From Flammeovirga sp. EKP202 (GTDB lineage Bacteria > Bacteroidota > Bacteroidia > Cytophagales > Flammeovirgaceae): DNA of 64,000 bases. The DNA lies in assembly GCF_014534745.1 (NCBI RefSeq), contig NZ_JACVVP010000016.1, forward strand, positions 62,001 through 126,000, read 5' to 3'. Below the pieces are notes generated by a model that was not told where the DNA came from, did not search any database, and was given only the letters and a program-made list of their open reading frames with translations. Below, in pieces: positions 52,303-60,776 of the stretch (the first letter of the stretch is position 1; each line of letters begins with the position of its first letter). The translations under genes and the position numbers were made by a program.

Positions 52303-52987
52303 AATTAATATCTATTAATGTTAATATCTCTTTAAAATCACTTGGTAGTTCTGCTTTTATCTCCGTCAACTTTTGTGTTATGGGATGTACAAAACTATAC
52401 TTCCAAGCATGTAACCATAATCGGTCTAATTGAAACTTCTCCAAGAACATATTATTATGGCGATGGTCACCATACCTTCTATCACCAATGATAGGATGAT
52501 TTTCTCCTCTCAAATGAAGTCTGATTTGATGTGTCTTCCCTGTATAAGGTCTTGACAAAACTAAAGTGTACCTTGAGGTTGGATAAGGCCCCACTGGAAT
52601 AGGCAACTCTACTCTCTCCAATGGTTCTATATATGTTTTAGCCGACTTATAGACTTTATCGTACCTGTTTTTGATATCTTTAGTCAACATCTTACTTTCC
52701 AATAAATGTCCTCTTACTATGGAAAGGTACTCTTTTTTAACTTCTCCACTTTCGTTATTCAACTCTTGAAATTGTTGACACATTTCTGAACTGAATGCAA
52801 AAATCAACACTCCTGAAGTAGCTCTATCCAATCGATGACATGGATACACATATTTACCCAACTGATCTCTTAATAAATACATTGCAAACTCTCCTTCACG
52901 TCCTGTTAGTTCTGAAGGGTGTACCATTAAGCCTGAGGGTTTATTGATGGCTACAAAATGTTCATCTTGATATAAGATTTCCAACAT
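52295..52987 (-). CDS. truC: RluA-family pseudouridine synthase, TruC-like
   Basis: A 230-residue pseudouridine synthase. Conserved motif I appears as FVAINKPSGLMVHPSE, the catalytic Asp is in CHRLDRATSGVLIFA (about 51-65), and the substrate strand is SRPYTGKTHQIRLHLRGENHPIIGDRRYGD (about 143-172). There is no S4 domain, and the short length with the DRRYGD-HRHN segment points to TruC, which modifies uridine 65 of tRNAs, rather than RluA/C/D. The assignment within the family is probable. It is first in a two-gene operon with cvfB (overlap 52295-52302) and divergent from the DUF4834 gene. Confidence 0.87.
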   Translation of the reverse strand: MLEILYQDEHFVAINKPSGLMVHPSELTGREGEFAMYLLRDQLGKYVYPCHRLDRATSGVLIFAFSSEMCQQFQELNNESGEVKKEYLSIVRGHLLESKMLTKDIKNRYDKVYKSAKTYIEPLERVELPIPVGPYPTSRYTLVLSRPYTGKTHQIRLHLRGENHPIIGDRRYGDHRHNNMFLEKFQLDRLWLHAWKYSFVHPITQKLTEIKAELPSDFKEILTLIDINYE

Positions 52988-53058
52988 TTATTAATTTAAC
53001 CTAAAGAAATTTCAATTATTAAACATAGACACCTTACCTTACGTTATATTAAAGTGTT

Positions 53059-53066
53059 TATATTTG
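53059..53066 (+). promoter_or_regulatory. -7 box of the DUF4834 gene
   Basis: TATATTTG matches TAnnTTTG and is followed by C, 94 bp before the ATG at 53161. The -33 TTG is absent. Confidence 0.4.
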
Positions 53067-53160
53067 CAAAAAGACAAATATACAGTTAACTCTTCAATAT
53101 TTTCATTATTGAAGCTTTAATACAGAAACATTACGAAATTAAATTATACAAATTATACTT

Positions 53161-53415
53161 ATGCTAATAAAAATATTAATTGTTGTCGCTGCATTTGTAT
53201 TTCTTTTCAAAAGATATTCTAAAGTCATTATTAAGTTCTTAATGGGTATCTTAAGCAAAAGATTGATGAAGATGCAACAGCAACAAGCACAAAACAATCC
53301 ATATTTTAACCAACAACAACAGTCTAATCCTTCTTATCAGCAACAAAATAATTTTGAGAAAGCGATAAAAGTGGATGATGAGATGACCATTTTCATACCT
53401 AAAAAGAAAAAATAA
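53161..53415 (+). CDS. DUF4834-family small membrane protein
   Basis: An 84-residue protein with one N-terminal hydrophobic helix (residues 2-18, LIKILIVVAAFVFLFKR), a basic amphipathic stretch (KVIIKFLMGILSKRLMKM) and a Gln/Asn-rich linker (38-65). The conserved tail DDEMTIFIPKKKK is typical of a small, Bacteroidota-restricted family (DUF4834). The function is unknown. Its separate promoter and strong terminator indicate independent expression. Q-rich low-complexity sequence is usual for the family and not a sign of degradation. Confidence 0.75.
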   Translation: MLIKILIVVAAFVFLFKRYSKVIIKFLMGILSKRLMKMQQQQAQNNPYFNQQQQSNPSYQQQNNFEKAIKVDDEMTIFIPKKKK

Positions 53416-53459
53416 AAAAGAGGCTGTTTCAATTAAAGTTGAAACAGCCTCTTTTTTTT
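53416..53459. terminator. Terminator of the DUF4834 gene
   Basis: AGAGGCTGTTTCAA (53419-53432) pairs perfectly with TTGAAACAGCCTCT (53439-53452), followed by eight T. The A-rich left flank gives a weaker U tract for miaA on the - strand. Confidence 0.92.
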
Positions 53460-53518
53460 ATAGCTTATCATATGAAATACTTCTCCACCTAATGTTGATA
53501 TATCAATTCTTATAATGA

Positions 53519-54463
53519 TTACAACCCCGTTTTTGTTCTCACAAAATCAATTTTCTTTTCCATCTCCCATTCTACAGGCATCCAATGGATTTGAGTTTTT
53601 TTCTCCATTCTCCTAAACCAAGTCATTTGCCTTTTCGAAAACTTACGAATAGAAACCATTAGTATTTCTCTCATTTCTTCAAATGAAATTTCATCCAACA
53701 AATACTCAGTTATATGTCTATATTCTAAACCAAAGCTTTTCAATTTCTCTGCTCCCACTTCATCTAATAAAGCTTTCACTTCATCAATCATACCCTCTTT
53801 AAATCGCTCATCCAATCGTTTTTCAATTTTTTTCCATCTCGTATCTTTATCAATGAGAATTGCGAAGTTTGAAGTCTGTAATTGTGGTATATCAACAGGT
53901 CTGTCATTTGATATTTGATCGCTTTTCAGAAACGACTCTATCTCGATTGCTCTTATTAGTGATCGTTCGCGATGCTCAATCCCTTTATGATCATCGTGAT
54001 TTGTTTTTATCTCATCATAAATTACCGATAATTCATCTACTGTCTTTCCTTCAAGAGAGACTCTCAATTCTTCATTTCTTGGAATCCAAATATGTTCATA
54101 ACCTTCCAATGTCACGGCTTCGATATACAACCCCGTTCCACCACTTAAAATTGGAATATTATGGTTCGACTGAATTTGCTGGATAGCTTGTGCATAATAT
54201 TTCTGAAATTGGTAAACGTTAAAGGTCTCCCCTGGCTCACAAATATCAATTAAATGATAAGGTATTGGTTTCCCATTGACAATATATTCTGATAAATCTT
54301 TTCCTGTACCAATATCCATCCGCTTGTAAACTTGTCTAGAATCTGCACTAATTACCTCTCCATTTATTGTAGCAGCCAAGTGTGTTGCCAAAGCTGTTTT
54401 ACCACTTGCAGTCGGTCCTGTTATTACTACTAATGGAGAATTCAAAGATTTTTCTTGTGACAT
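53519..54463 (-). CDS. miaA: tRNA dimethylallyltransferase
   Basis: A 314-residue enzyme that transfers a dimethylallyl group to A37 of tRNAs reading UNN codons. The P-loop is VVITGPTASGKTALA (11-25), followed by GEVISADSRQVYKRMDIGTGKD (about 35-56), which binds the substrates. IPILSGGTGLYIEAV (about 103-117) and EYRHITEYLLD with KFSKRQMTWFRR (about 276-287) complete the family motifs. Length is normal. It is monocistronic and divergent from the second SpoIIE phosphatase; the spacer between them holds two overlapping inverted repeats (54517-54569). Confidence 0.96.
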   Translation of the reverse strand: MSQEKSLNSPLVVITGPTASGKTALATHLAATINGEVISADSRQVYKRMDIGTGKDLSEYIVNGKPIPYHLIDICEPGETFNVYQFQKYYAQAIQQIQSNHNIPILSGGTGLYIEAVTLEGYEHIWIPRNEELRVSLEGKTVDELSVIYDEIKTNHDDHKGIEHRERSLIRAIEIESFLKSDQISNDRPVDIPQLQTSNFAILIDKDTRWKKIEKRLDERFKEGMIDEVKALLDEVGAEKLKSFGLEYRHITEYLLDEISFEEMREILMVSIRKFSKRQMTWFRRMEKKTQIHWMPVEWEMEKKIDFVRTKTGL

Positions 54464-54516
54464 ATTTATAAATGATATCTATTGATAAAAAAAAACACGA
54501 AATTAAATATTAACTC

Positions 54517-54569
54517 CTAAGTCAAAAATTAAATTTCACTTTTGGCTTAGATTAAAAGTGCTAATCTAA
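54517..54569. repeat. Two overlapping inverted repeats in the miaA / SpoIIE spacer
   Basis: CTAAGTCAAAA (54517-54527) pairs with TTTTGGCTTAG (54540-54550, one T-G). TTAGATT (54547-54553) pairs perfectly with AATCTAA (54563-54569). They share TTAG at 54547-54550, so they exclude one another as RNA structures. They may also be protein sites. Confidence 0.35.
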
Positions 54570-54690
54570 ATGTATTTCGGTGATTTTACACTAATGTAAA
54601 TTTACAATAACATTTATTGACCCAATCTATATATCGTGAGCTGTTTGTAATTTCAATTACATAAGGTAGGCCATTAGACAAGAATAACAG

Positions 54691-56232
54691 ATGTCCATTA
54701 AACTTGAAATACCTTTAATAAATTACCCGTTGTTGCAATCTATAAAAAAACGAATCTCAGAGCTGTTTGAAGAAGTGACCCAAAGGGAGTCAGATAGAAA
54801 TTTTTTACTCTTTTCTATTCTTATGACTTTTGGTGGTACAACTTGGAGTGGGCTTTCGTTTTATTTTGATCTTCAAACGGCAGGTTATATCCCATTAGGC
54901 TACGTCATTTTCAGTATTATCAATCTCTACTTTTGGGCCACAAAAGATTTTAAAAGATCCTGTAAAGCTTTACAAACCTTCTTTTCAATACTATTGCCTT
55001 TTATCTTTCAAATCATTTTAGGAGGAACTCGTTCTACTGGGGTGGTTATGATATGGTCTCTTTTTGCTTTGACTTCGACTTTAGCTTTTTACAGAGGGAA
55101 ATCTTTATATTATTGGCTTTGCATTTTTGTCTTTTTAATGGGCATTGTGATTTTAATTGATCATGACATTGAACATATCACTCCTAAATCACTGAAAAAT
55201 TATCATGTTTTCAATATGTTACTCATGATCAATTTCTCTATGATTTCCACGATGCTCTTTTTCTTATCTAAATTTTTTGTTGATCAGCAATTGAGGACAT
55301 TAAATGAATTAGTAGAAACCAATGGACAGTTAATCTCCGCAGAAGAAGAAGTACGTCAAAACGCTGAAGAAATATCTGTCATGAATGACATGCTCAAGGA
55401 GAGTAATAAAAAATTAGAGGATGCTTACATAGAATTAGAGAAAAAGAAAAACGTTCAAATTGAATCTATGAATCATGCCATCCTTGAAAGTATCAATTAC
55501 GCAAAGCAAATTCAAAGATGTTTCCTCCCTTCTATCCATCGCTTTTCTGAAATTGTCAAAGATGGGTTTATCTTTTTCAAGCCAAGAGATATTGTCAGTG
55601 GTGACTTTTACTGGTTTTACAAACAAGAACAATATACAGTCATCGCTGCGGTGGATTGTACAGGTCATGGTGTACCAGGTGCTTTCATGTCACTCTTAGG
55701 TTCTGAAGCTTTAACCAATATTGTCATCAACAAACAAGTATTTGACTCTGCTGAAATCCTAAATCAATTGGATCTAACCATTCGAAAAAAACTGAAACAA
55801 GAAACCACAAGTAATAAAGATGGTATGGACCTAGCACTCACGGTATTTGATACAAATAATAAAATATGCTCATTTTCAGGAGCTAAAAACCCTTTATTAT
55901 ATACTGATGGTGAAGAGCTTATTTGCATAAAAGGTGATCGCCAACCTATTGGAATGTTTCATCCTGATCAATTGCCTGTTCCTTTTAGCAAACATGAATT
56001 TTTATATCATGAAAATATGAGATTTTACATGTATAGTGACGGTTTCCAAGATCAATTCGGTGGTGAAAGACTGAAGAAGTTTATGCCAAAAAGATTAAAA
56101 AACACACTATTTGAGAATAGAAATATGGAAATGAAAATGCAAGGCAGTACTCTTGAAAACACCTTCTCAACATGGAAAAAAAGTGAGGAACAAACTGACG
56201 ATGTGTTAGTAATGGGATTCACCATGGAATAA
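54691..56232 (+). CDS. Membrane-bound SpoIIE/PP2C-like serine phosphatase
   Basis: A 513-residue phosphatase with six predicted transmembrane helices (about 39-60, 66-84, 92-111, 115-134, 138-155 and 172-196). A coiled coil follows at about 205-270 (VRQNAEEISVMNDMLKESNKKLEDAYIELEKKK). The SpoIIE domain (280-513) shows KPRDIVSGDFYWFY, AVDCTGHGVPGAFMSLLG, KDGMDLALTVFD, YSDGFQDQFGGERLKK and DDVLVMGF, with the metal-binding Asp residues intact. The catalytic part closely resembles the 1951-3966 protein, but the sensor part is different (membrane bundle instead of TPRs). By family it could dephosphorylate a SiaC- or anti-anti-sigma-type protein; SiaC at 50376 is a candidate. It is 83 bp upstream of mltF, probably a separate unit. 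Confidence 0.88.
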   Translation: MSIKLEIPLINYPLLQSIKKRISELFEEVTQRESDRNFLLFSILMTFGGTTWSGLSFYFDLQTAGYIPLGYVIFSIINLYFWATKDFKRSCKALQTFFSILLPFIFQIILGGTRSTGVVMIWSLFALTSTLAFYRGKSLYYWLCIFVFLMGIVILIDHDIEHITPKSLKNYHVFNMLLMINFSMISTMLFFLSKFFVDQQLRTLNELVETNGQLISAEEEVRQNAEEISVMNDMLKESNKKLEDAYIELEKKKNVQIESMNHAILESINYAKQIQRCFLPSIHRFSEIVKDGFIFFKPRDIVSGDFYWFYKQEQYTVIAAVDCTGHGVPGAFMSLLGSEALTNIVINKQVFDSAEILNQLDLTIRKKLKQETTSNKDGMDLALTVFDTNNKICSFSGAKNPLLYTDGEELICIKGDRQPIGMFHPDQLPVPFSKHEFLYHENMRFYMYSDGFQDQFGGERLKKFMPKRLKNTLFENRNMEMKMQGSTLENTFSTWKKSEEQTDDVLVMGFTME

Positions 56233-56314
56233 GAATTCCTTGAAGAATACATTTTTATTAAGATTATAGATTATATTTACAGTCAAATATTTTTTTAAAA
56301 CTAGCAAATGATCA

Positions 56315-57796
56315 ATGAATCATAGAAAGTATAACCTATTCTACTTTTTAATACTCTTATTCTTCCATTTTTCTTGTACTACAACTAAAAATGGAGAAAA
56401 TAGTGGAAACGCTAATCAAGAGATTGTTGAAACTGAAATAGAAGAAGAAAAGTTTAGCAATAAAGACTTCCCTGAAATTAAAAGAAGAGGGAAACTAATT
56501 GCTTTAACTGCATATAGTTCTACTTCTTATTTTATTTATAAAGGTCAGACCATGGGATATGAGTATGAACTACTCTCAAAATTAGCTCATGATCTTAATT
56601 TGGAACTCCATGTTAAAGTTTACAGAAGCATTGACAGTTTATCCATGGCCTTGCAAAAAGGTGATGGAGATTTAATTGCTTATGGACTTGCCATCACAAA
56701 AGACCGACAAGAAAGAGTGGATTTCACTACTTCTTTAGCTCAAATCAAACAAGTACTCGTACAAAGAAAACCCGATAATTGGCGAAAAATACCGAAACAT
56801 AAAACGGATAAACAGCTCATAAGAAATGTAATTGACCTTGCCAATAAAACAGTGACAGTAAGGGAAAACACACCGTATCATTTACGTCTAAAAAACTTAG
56901 AAAATGAGCTAGGGGAAGACATCAATATCGTATTAGCGAACAAAACGACAAGTACTGAAGAGCTTATTCATAAGGTGGCTAATAAAGAAATTGAACTCAC
57001 TGTAGCAGACGAAAATATCGCAAAATTGAATAACACCTACTACCCTAATATTGATATTGAAACTGCAATTAGTTTCCCTCAACGTATTGCTTGGGCCACA
57101 AGAAAACAGTCTCCAGAGCTCAAGGCTAAAGTAAGTCACTGGTTAGACAGCATGAAAAACACCACTGACTTTTATGTTATCTATAACAAGTATTTCAAAA
57201 ATGTAAGAGCTCAATCAAAACGTTTTGACAGTGAATACTTTAGCAGTGTAGACCATAGAGGTTTACTTTCAAAATACGATGAGATCATCAAAGAACAAGC
57301 GGATATCTTGGGATGGGATTGGTTACTGCTCGCTTCATTAGTATTCCAAGAATCCAAGTTTGATCCTCATGCTAAATCATGGGTGGGTGCAGTTGGACTT
57401 ATGCAATTAATGCCTGCAACTGCCAAGATGTATGGTGCCAATAATCCCCGCGATCCAAGACAAAACTTACGTGCAGGTACAAAATATTTGAAATGGCTTG
57501 AAGAGTATTGGAAAGATATTCCTGACGAAAAAGAACGTATGAAATTTGTTTTAGCTTCATACAATACAGGACAAGGACATGTAAGGGATGCTCAACGATT
57601 GGCTAAAAAATATGAACACGATCCGCTTGTTTGGGATGATAATGTTGAAAAATACCTATTACTCAAAAGTAACAAACATTATTACCATGATGAAGTAGTT
57701 AAATTTGGCTATGCAAGAGGAAAAGAACCTGTTCATTACGTTACAGATATTTCAGAACGATACAACAGATATATTGAATTATTAAGAAATAATTAA
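56315..57796 (+). CDS. mltF: Membrane-bound lytic murein transglycosylase F
   Basis: A 493-residue lipoprotein cutting peptidoglycan glycan strands with formation of 1,6-anhydroMurNAc. Its signal ends in the lipobox LFFHFSC (Cys about 21). Residues 60-285 are a periplasmic substrate-binding-like domain (SBP_bac_3), seen in RGKLIALTAYSSTSYFIYKGQTMGYEYELLSKLA and the typical VDFTTSL. Residues 320-460 are the SLT domain: catalytic Glu in LLASLVFQESKFDPHAKSWVGAVGLMQLMPATAKMYG, then LRAGTKYLKWLEEYW and FVLASYNTGQGHV. The domain order is that of MltF, whose N-domain modulates activity. The long hairpin at 57838-57889 follows. Confidence 0.93.
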   Translation: MNHRKYNLFYFLILLFFHFSCTTTKNGENSGNANQEIVETEIEEEKFSNKDFPEIKRRGKLIALTAYSSTSYFIYKGQTMGYEYELLSKLAHDLNLELHVKVYRSIDSLSMALQKGDGDLIAYGLAITKDRQERVDFTTSLAQIKQVLVQRKPDNWRKIPKHKTDKQLIRNVIDLANKTVTVRENTPYHLRLKNLENELGEDINIVLANKTTSTEELIHKVANKEIELTVADENIAKLNNTYYPNIDIETAISFPQRIAWATRKQSPELKAKVSHWLDSMKNTTDFYVIYNKYFKNVRAQSKRFDSEYFSSVDHRGLLSKYDEIIKEQADILGWDWLLLASLVFQESKFDPHAKSWVGAVGLMQLMPATAKMYGANNPRDPRQNLRAGTKYLKWLEEYWKDIPDEKERMKFVLASYNTGQGHVRDAQRLAKKYEHDPLVWDDNVEKYLLLKSNKHYYHDEVVKFGYARGKEPVHYVTDISERYNRYIELLRNN

Positions 57797-57837
57797 TAAG
57801 ACTTAACTCTCTCTCCTATAAGAAGTTGTATTTATTC

Positions 57838-57889
57838 AATTCCTAAAGTGTAAAAAAATTATTCACGTATTTTTTACACTTTAGGAATT
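57838..57889. terminator. 20-bp perfect hairpin mltF / E1
   Basis: A 20-bp uninterrupted stem (57838-57857 with 57870-57889) has a 12-nt loop. The loop-proximal arms are A6 and T6; the outer part reads AATTCCTAAAGTGT. No T tract follows the stem, so termination would rely on the stem itself or on another function. It ends 27 bp before the E1 -7 box. Confidence 0.6.
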
Positions 57890-57916
57890 TTAGGTTTAAA
57901 ACCCCACATTTTTCCT

Positions 57917-57924
57917 TATTTTTG
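57917..57924 (+). promoter_or_regulatory. -7 box of the fused E1 gene
   Basis: TATTTTTG matches TAnnTTTG and is followed by C, 46 bp before the ATG at 57970. The -33 position holds TTT rather than TTG. Confidence 0.5.
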
Positions 57925-57969
57925 CATCGAATCAATAATGACGAATAGTAAAAATCGTCCTAAATAAAG

Positions 57970-60381
57970 ATGACAAAAAAGCAAATCTCAGAATACACTT
58001 TTTCGAAAGAAGAAGTAGTGAATGACCTCAGGATAGCTATTGAGAGTAGACATGCGAGTTTAATTGGTCGAAAAGAAGTCTTCATGGGTAAAGCCAAATT
58101 TGGTATTTTTGGAGACGGAAAAGAAGTCGCCCAGCTTGCTATGGCTAAATTCTTCAAGGAAGGCGATTTTCGCTCCGGCTATTACCGAGATCAAACATTT
58201 ATGTTTGCAATCAATCAATTAACTATCCAAGAGTTTTACGCTCAATTATACGCACATACTGACATAGAAGCCGAACCATCAAGTGGTGGTAGATGTATGA
58301 ATTCTCATTTCTCTACTAGAAGTATTAATCCAGATGGTTCTTGGAAAGATTTAATTAACCAAAAAAATTCAAGTGCTGATGTTTCTACTACATCTGGCCA
58401 AATGCCTAGAATGGTAGGTCTAGCCTACGCTTCTAAGTTGTATAGAAACAACCCTGAGTTATTGGATAATGAGACTGCAAAGAAATTTACAAATAAAGGA
58501 AATGAAGTAACATTCGGTAGTATTGGTAATGCCTCATGTGCTGAGGGTGCATTTTTTGAATCTATCAATGCTGCAGGTGTTCTACAGGTTCCAATGGTCT
58601 GTGCCGTTTGGGATGACGGATATGGTATCTCCGTTCCAAACGAATATCAAATGACCAAAAATAGTGTTAGTGAAGCTCTAAAAGGTTTCCAAAGAACAAA
58701 AGGTTCAAATGGTCTTGAAGTATTTACAGTAGATGGTTGGGACTACCCTGCCCTTGTAAGAACATACAAACAAGCTGTTGACATTGCAAGAAAAGAACAC
58801 GTACCTTCATTAATTCACGTAGTGAATGTAACACAACCACAAGGTCACTCTACTTCTGGTTCTCATGAACGTTACAAATCAAAAGAACGTTTAGAATGGG
58901 AATTAGAATACGACTGCCTCAAGAAAATGAAGGAGTGGGCTGTAGGCGAAGGTTTTATTTCAGAAGAAGGAATTGCAGTCATTGAAAAGGAAAGCCTTGA
59001 AAAGGTAAAAAAAGAAAGAAAAGCAGCTTGGGACAGCTTCAAAGTAAGTATGACAAAGGAATACGATGAAGCAATGCAATTGATGAACAGAGCTGTAAGT
59101 TCACTTCCTGAGAACAATGAAATCTTACGTTTAGCAAAAGAGCTTAAAAAGACCATCAACCCTATTCGTAAAGATGCCATTTCTGTCATCAGAAAATCTT
59201 TAAGAGAACTCCGCAATACTAATTTACCCATCAAAACAGACATGCAAGAATGGGTAAAGAAAGAGAGAAGAGAAAATTACGAAAGATACAGCAGTCACCT
59301 ATATAGTGAGTCTGCAGCTGCTACAAAACATATCAAAGAAGTACTTCCTATTTACAATGCCAATTCACCTATGGTTGATGGCAGAGAAATTATGCAAGCT
59401 TGCTTTGATAAAATGTTTGAACAGAACCCATTAGTTTTCGCCATTGGTGAAGATGTGGGTAAAATTGGTGATGTAAACCAAGCTTTTGCTGACCTGCAAG
59501 ATAAATATGGTGAAATCCGTATTACTGATACTGGTATTAGAGAAACATCTATTCTCGGTCAAGGTATTGGTGCTGCACTCCGTGGATTAAGACCAATCAT
59601 TGAAATCCAATATTTGGATTATATCTATTATGCTATCACTGCATTAACCGATGATTTGGCTTGCCTGGAATACAGAACAAAGGGCGGTCAAAAAGCTCCA
59701 CTGATCATTAGAACACGTGGCCACCGTTTAGAAGGTGTTTGGCACTCTGGTTCACCAATGGCTGCACTCATTCATAGTATGAGAGGTATTAATATTTTAG
59801 TACCAAGAAACATGACAAGAGCAGCGGGTTTCTACAATACTATGCTCAAGTCTGATGAACCTGCATTAATTATTGAATGTTTGAATGGCTACCGCTTAAA
59901 AGAGAAAATGCCTGAAAACATTGATGAAGTTTGTACACCACTTGGCATCCCTGAAGTCATTAAAGAAGGTCAAGATATCACTATTGTAACGTATGGTTCA
60001 ATGTGTAGAATCGTGATGGAAGCAGCGGATCAATTGGCTAAAATTGGAATTAGTGCTGAAGTGATTGATGTTCAATCATTATTGCCGTTTGATACAACAG
60101 GAATTATTAAAGCTTCTATTCAAAAAACGAATAGAGTCATTTTTGCTGATGAAGATATGCCGGGTGGCGGAACAGGATATATGATGCAACAAGTAATTGA
60201 TGAACACAAAGCCTATGAATTCTTAGATTCATCTCCAGTATGTGTTTCTGCAATGCCTCATAGACCTGCTTATGCATCGGATGGCGATTATTTCTCTAAG
60301 CCGAATACAGAAGATATTTTTGAAGCGGCTTATGAGATCATGTCAGAAGTAAAACCAAATGAATACCCTGAATTATATTAA
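57970..60381 (+). CDS. Fused 2-oxoacid dehydrogenase E1 (alpha-beta), TPP-dependent
   Basis: An 803-residue single-chain fusion of E1-alpha (about 1-375) and E1-beta (about 460-803), decarboxylating a 2-oxoacid and passing the acyl group to an E2 lipoyl protein. The alpha part shows the TPP/Mg2+ segment TFGSIGNASCAEGAFFESINAAGVLQVPMVCAVWDDGYGIS, and SGGRCMNSHFS...STTSGQMPRMVGLAYASKL. The beta part shows VFAIGEDVGKIGDVNQAFADLQDKYG, DTGIRETSILGQGIGAALRGLRPIIEIQYLDYIYYA and FADEDMPGGGTGYMMQQV. A charged helical linker (380-460) joins them. Fused E1 of this type in Bacteroidota is annotated as a branched-chain (2-oxoisovalerate) dehydrogenase E1. E2 and E3 are not in the window, so substrate choice is inferred. 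Confidence 0.9.
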   Translation: MTKKQISEYTFSKEEVVNDLRIAIESRHASLIGRKEVFMGKAKFGIFGDGKEVAQLAMAKFFKEGDFRSGYYRDQTFMFAINQLTIQEFYAQLYAHTDIEAEPSSGGRCMNSHFSTRSINPDGSWKDLINQKNSSADVSTTSGQMPRMVGLAYASKLYRNNPELLDNETAKKFTNKGNEVTFGSIGNASCAEGAFFESINAAGVLQVPMVCAVWDDGYGISVPNEYQMTKNSVSEALKGFQRTKGSNGLEVFTVDGWDYPALVRTYKQAVDIARKEHVPSLIHVVNVTQPQGHSTSGSHERYKSKERLEWELEYDCLKKMKEWAVGEGFISEEGIAVIEKESLEKVKKERKAAWDSFKVSMTKEYDEAMQLMNRAVSSLPENNEILRLAKELKKTINPIRKDAISVIRKSLRELRNTNLPIKTDMQEWVKKERRENYERYSSHLYSESAAATKHIKEVLPIYNANSPMVDGREIMQACFDKMFEQNPLVFAIGEDVGKIGDVNQAFADLQDKYGEIRITDTGIRETSILGQGIGAALRGLRPIIEIQYLDYIYYAITALTDDLACLEYRTKGGQKAPLIIRTRGHRLEGVWHSGSPMAALIHSMRGINILVPRNMTRAAGFYNTMLKSDEPALIIECLNGYRLKEKMPENIDEVCTPLGIPEVIKEGQDITIVTYGSMCRIVMEAADQLAKIGISAEVIDVQSLLPFDTTGIIKASIQKTNRVIFADEDMPGGGTGYMMQQVIDEHKAYEFLDSSPVCVSAMPHRPAYASDGDYFSKPNTEDIFEAAYEIMSEVKPNEYPELY

Positions 60382-60574
60382 GAGTATTTTAAGCAGTTGT
60401 ACAATTAAAATCGGAAGTTTTGGATTTTCTTTTTTAGCCTACTCTTCGTTAGAATATCATCACGTAACTTCAGCTATGTTCTTCTATTCTGCCTTGATTA
60501 GACTAAAAAATAATAATCCAACTTATCCCAATTTTAAATGTGCAACTACCTAATAATAAAGGGCTAACAGATCC
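60382..60574. other. Spacer behind the E1 gene
   Basis: About 190 bp between the E1 stop and its terminator has no convincing gene. A 64-codon open frame overlaps the E1 end in another phase and looks accidental. The long 3' untranslated part is unusual but I see no structure in it. Confidence 0.4.
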
Positions 60575-60617
60575 AAAACGCCTGTGCATTCTTTGTTGTA
60601 CAGGCGTTTTTGTTTTT
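60575..60617 (+). terminator. Terminator downstream of E1
   Basis: AAAACGCCTGT (60575-60585) pairs with ACAGGCGTTTT (60600-60610), followed by TGTTTTT. Confidence 0.88.
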
Positions 60618-60630
60618 CAACCCCAACAAC

Positions 60631-60718
60631 AAAAAAACCACTCCCATAAGAAGTGGTCTAATGCGAAGTAAACGAGTTGCATTTCGAGGTGGATTTACCT
60701 CATATTTACCTAGCATTG
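60631..60718 (-). ncRNA. Candidate small RNA with promoter and terminator
   Basis: On the - strand, TAACTTTG (60726-60719, exact TAnnTTTG match) is followed by about 80 nt with no open frame. It contains hairpin GAGGT/ACCTC (60701-60686, 6-nt loop), hairpin AATGC/GCATT (60683-60660, 14-nt loop) and an intrinsic terminator ACCACT/AGTGGT (60657-60637) running into seven T (60637-60631). A GGTAAAT repeat occurs twice at the 5' side. It lies between the LolC/E-type gene (ends 60777) and the terminator of E1. The compact promoter-hairpins-terminator layout suggests an independent small RNA of about 85 nt. Alternatively it is a long 3' end of the permease operon. Confidence 0.5.
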
Positions 60719-60726
60719 CAAAGTTA
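60719..60726 (-). promoter_or_regulatory. -7 box of the candidate small RNA
   Basis: TAACTTTG on the - strand, followed by C. The base triplet at the -33 position is TTT instead of TTG. Confidence 0.45.
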
Positions 60727-60776
60727 TATTTTAATTCGAATCTTTAAAAAGATAAATTTCTAAAAAAACGTAATCG

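Noticed and set aside
60359-60553. 64-codon open frame at the end of the E1 gene
   Set aside because: It overlaps the E1 coding end in another phase, has no start context and no recognisable sequence; most likely accidental.
60731-60745. TTCGAATC-like segment suggesting a tRNA T-arm
   Set aside because: No acceptor, D or anticodon stems can be formed around it; it is part of an AT-rich spacer.
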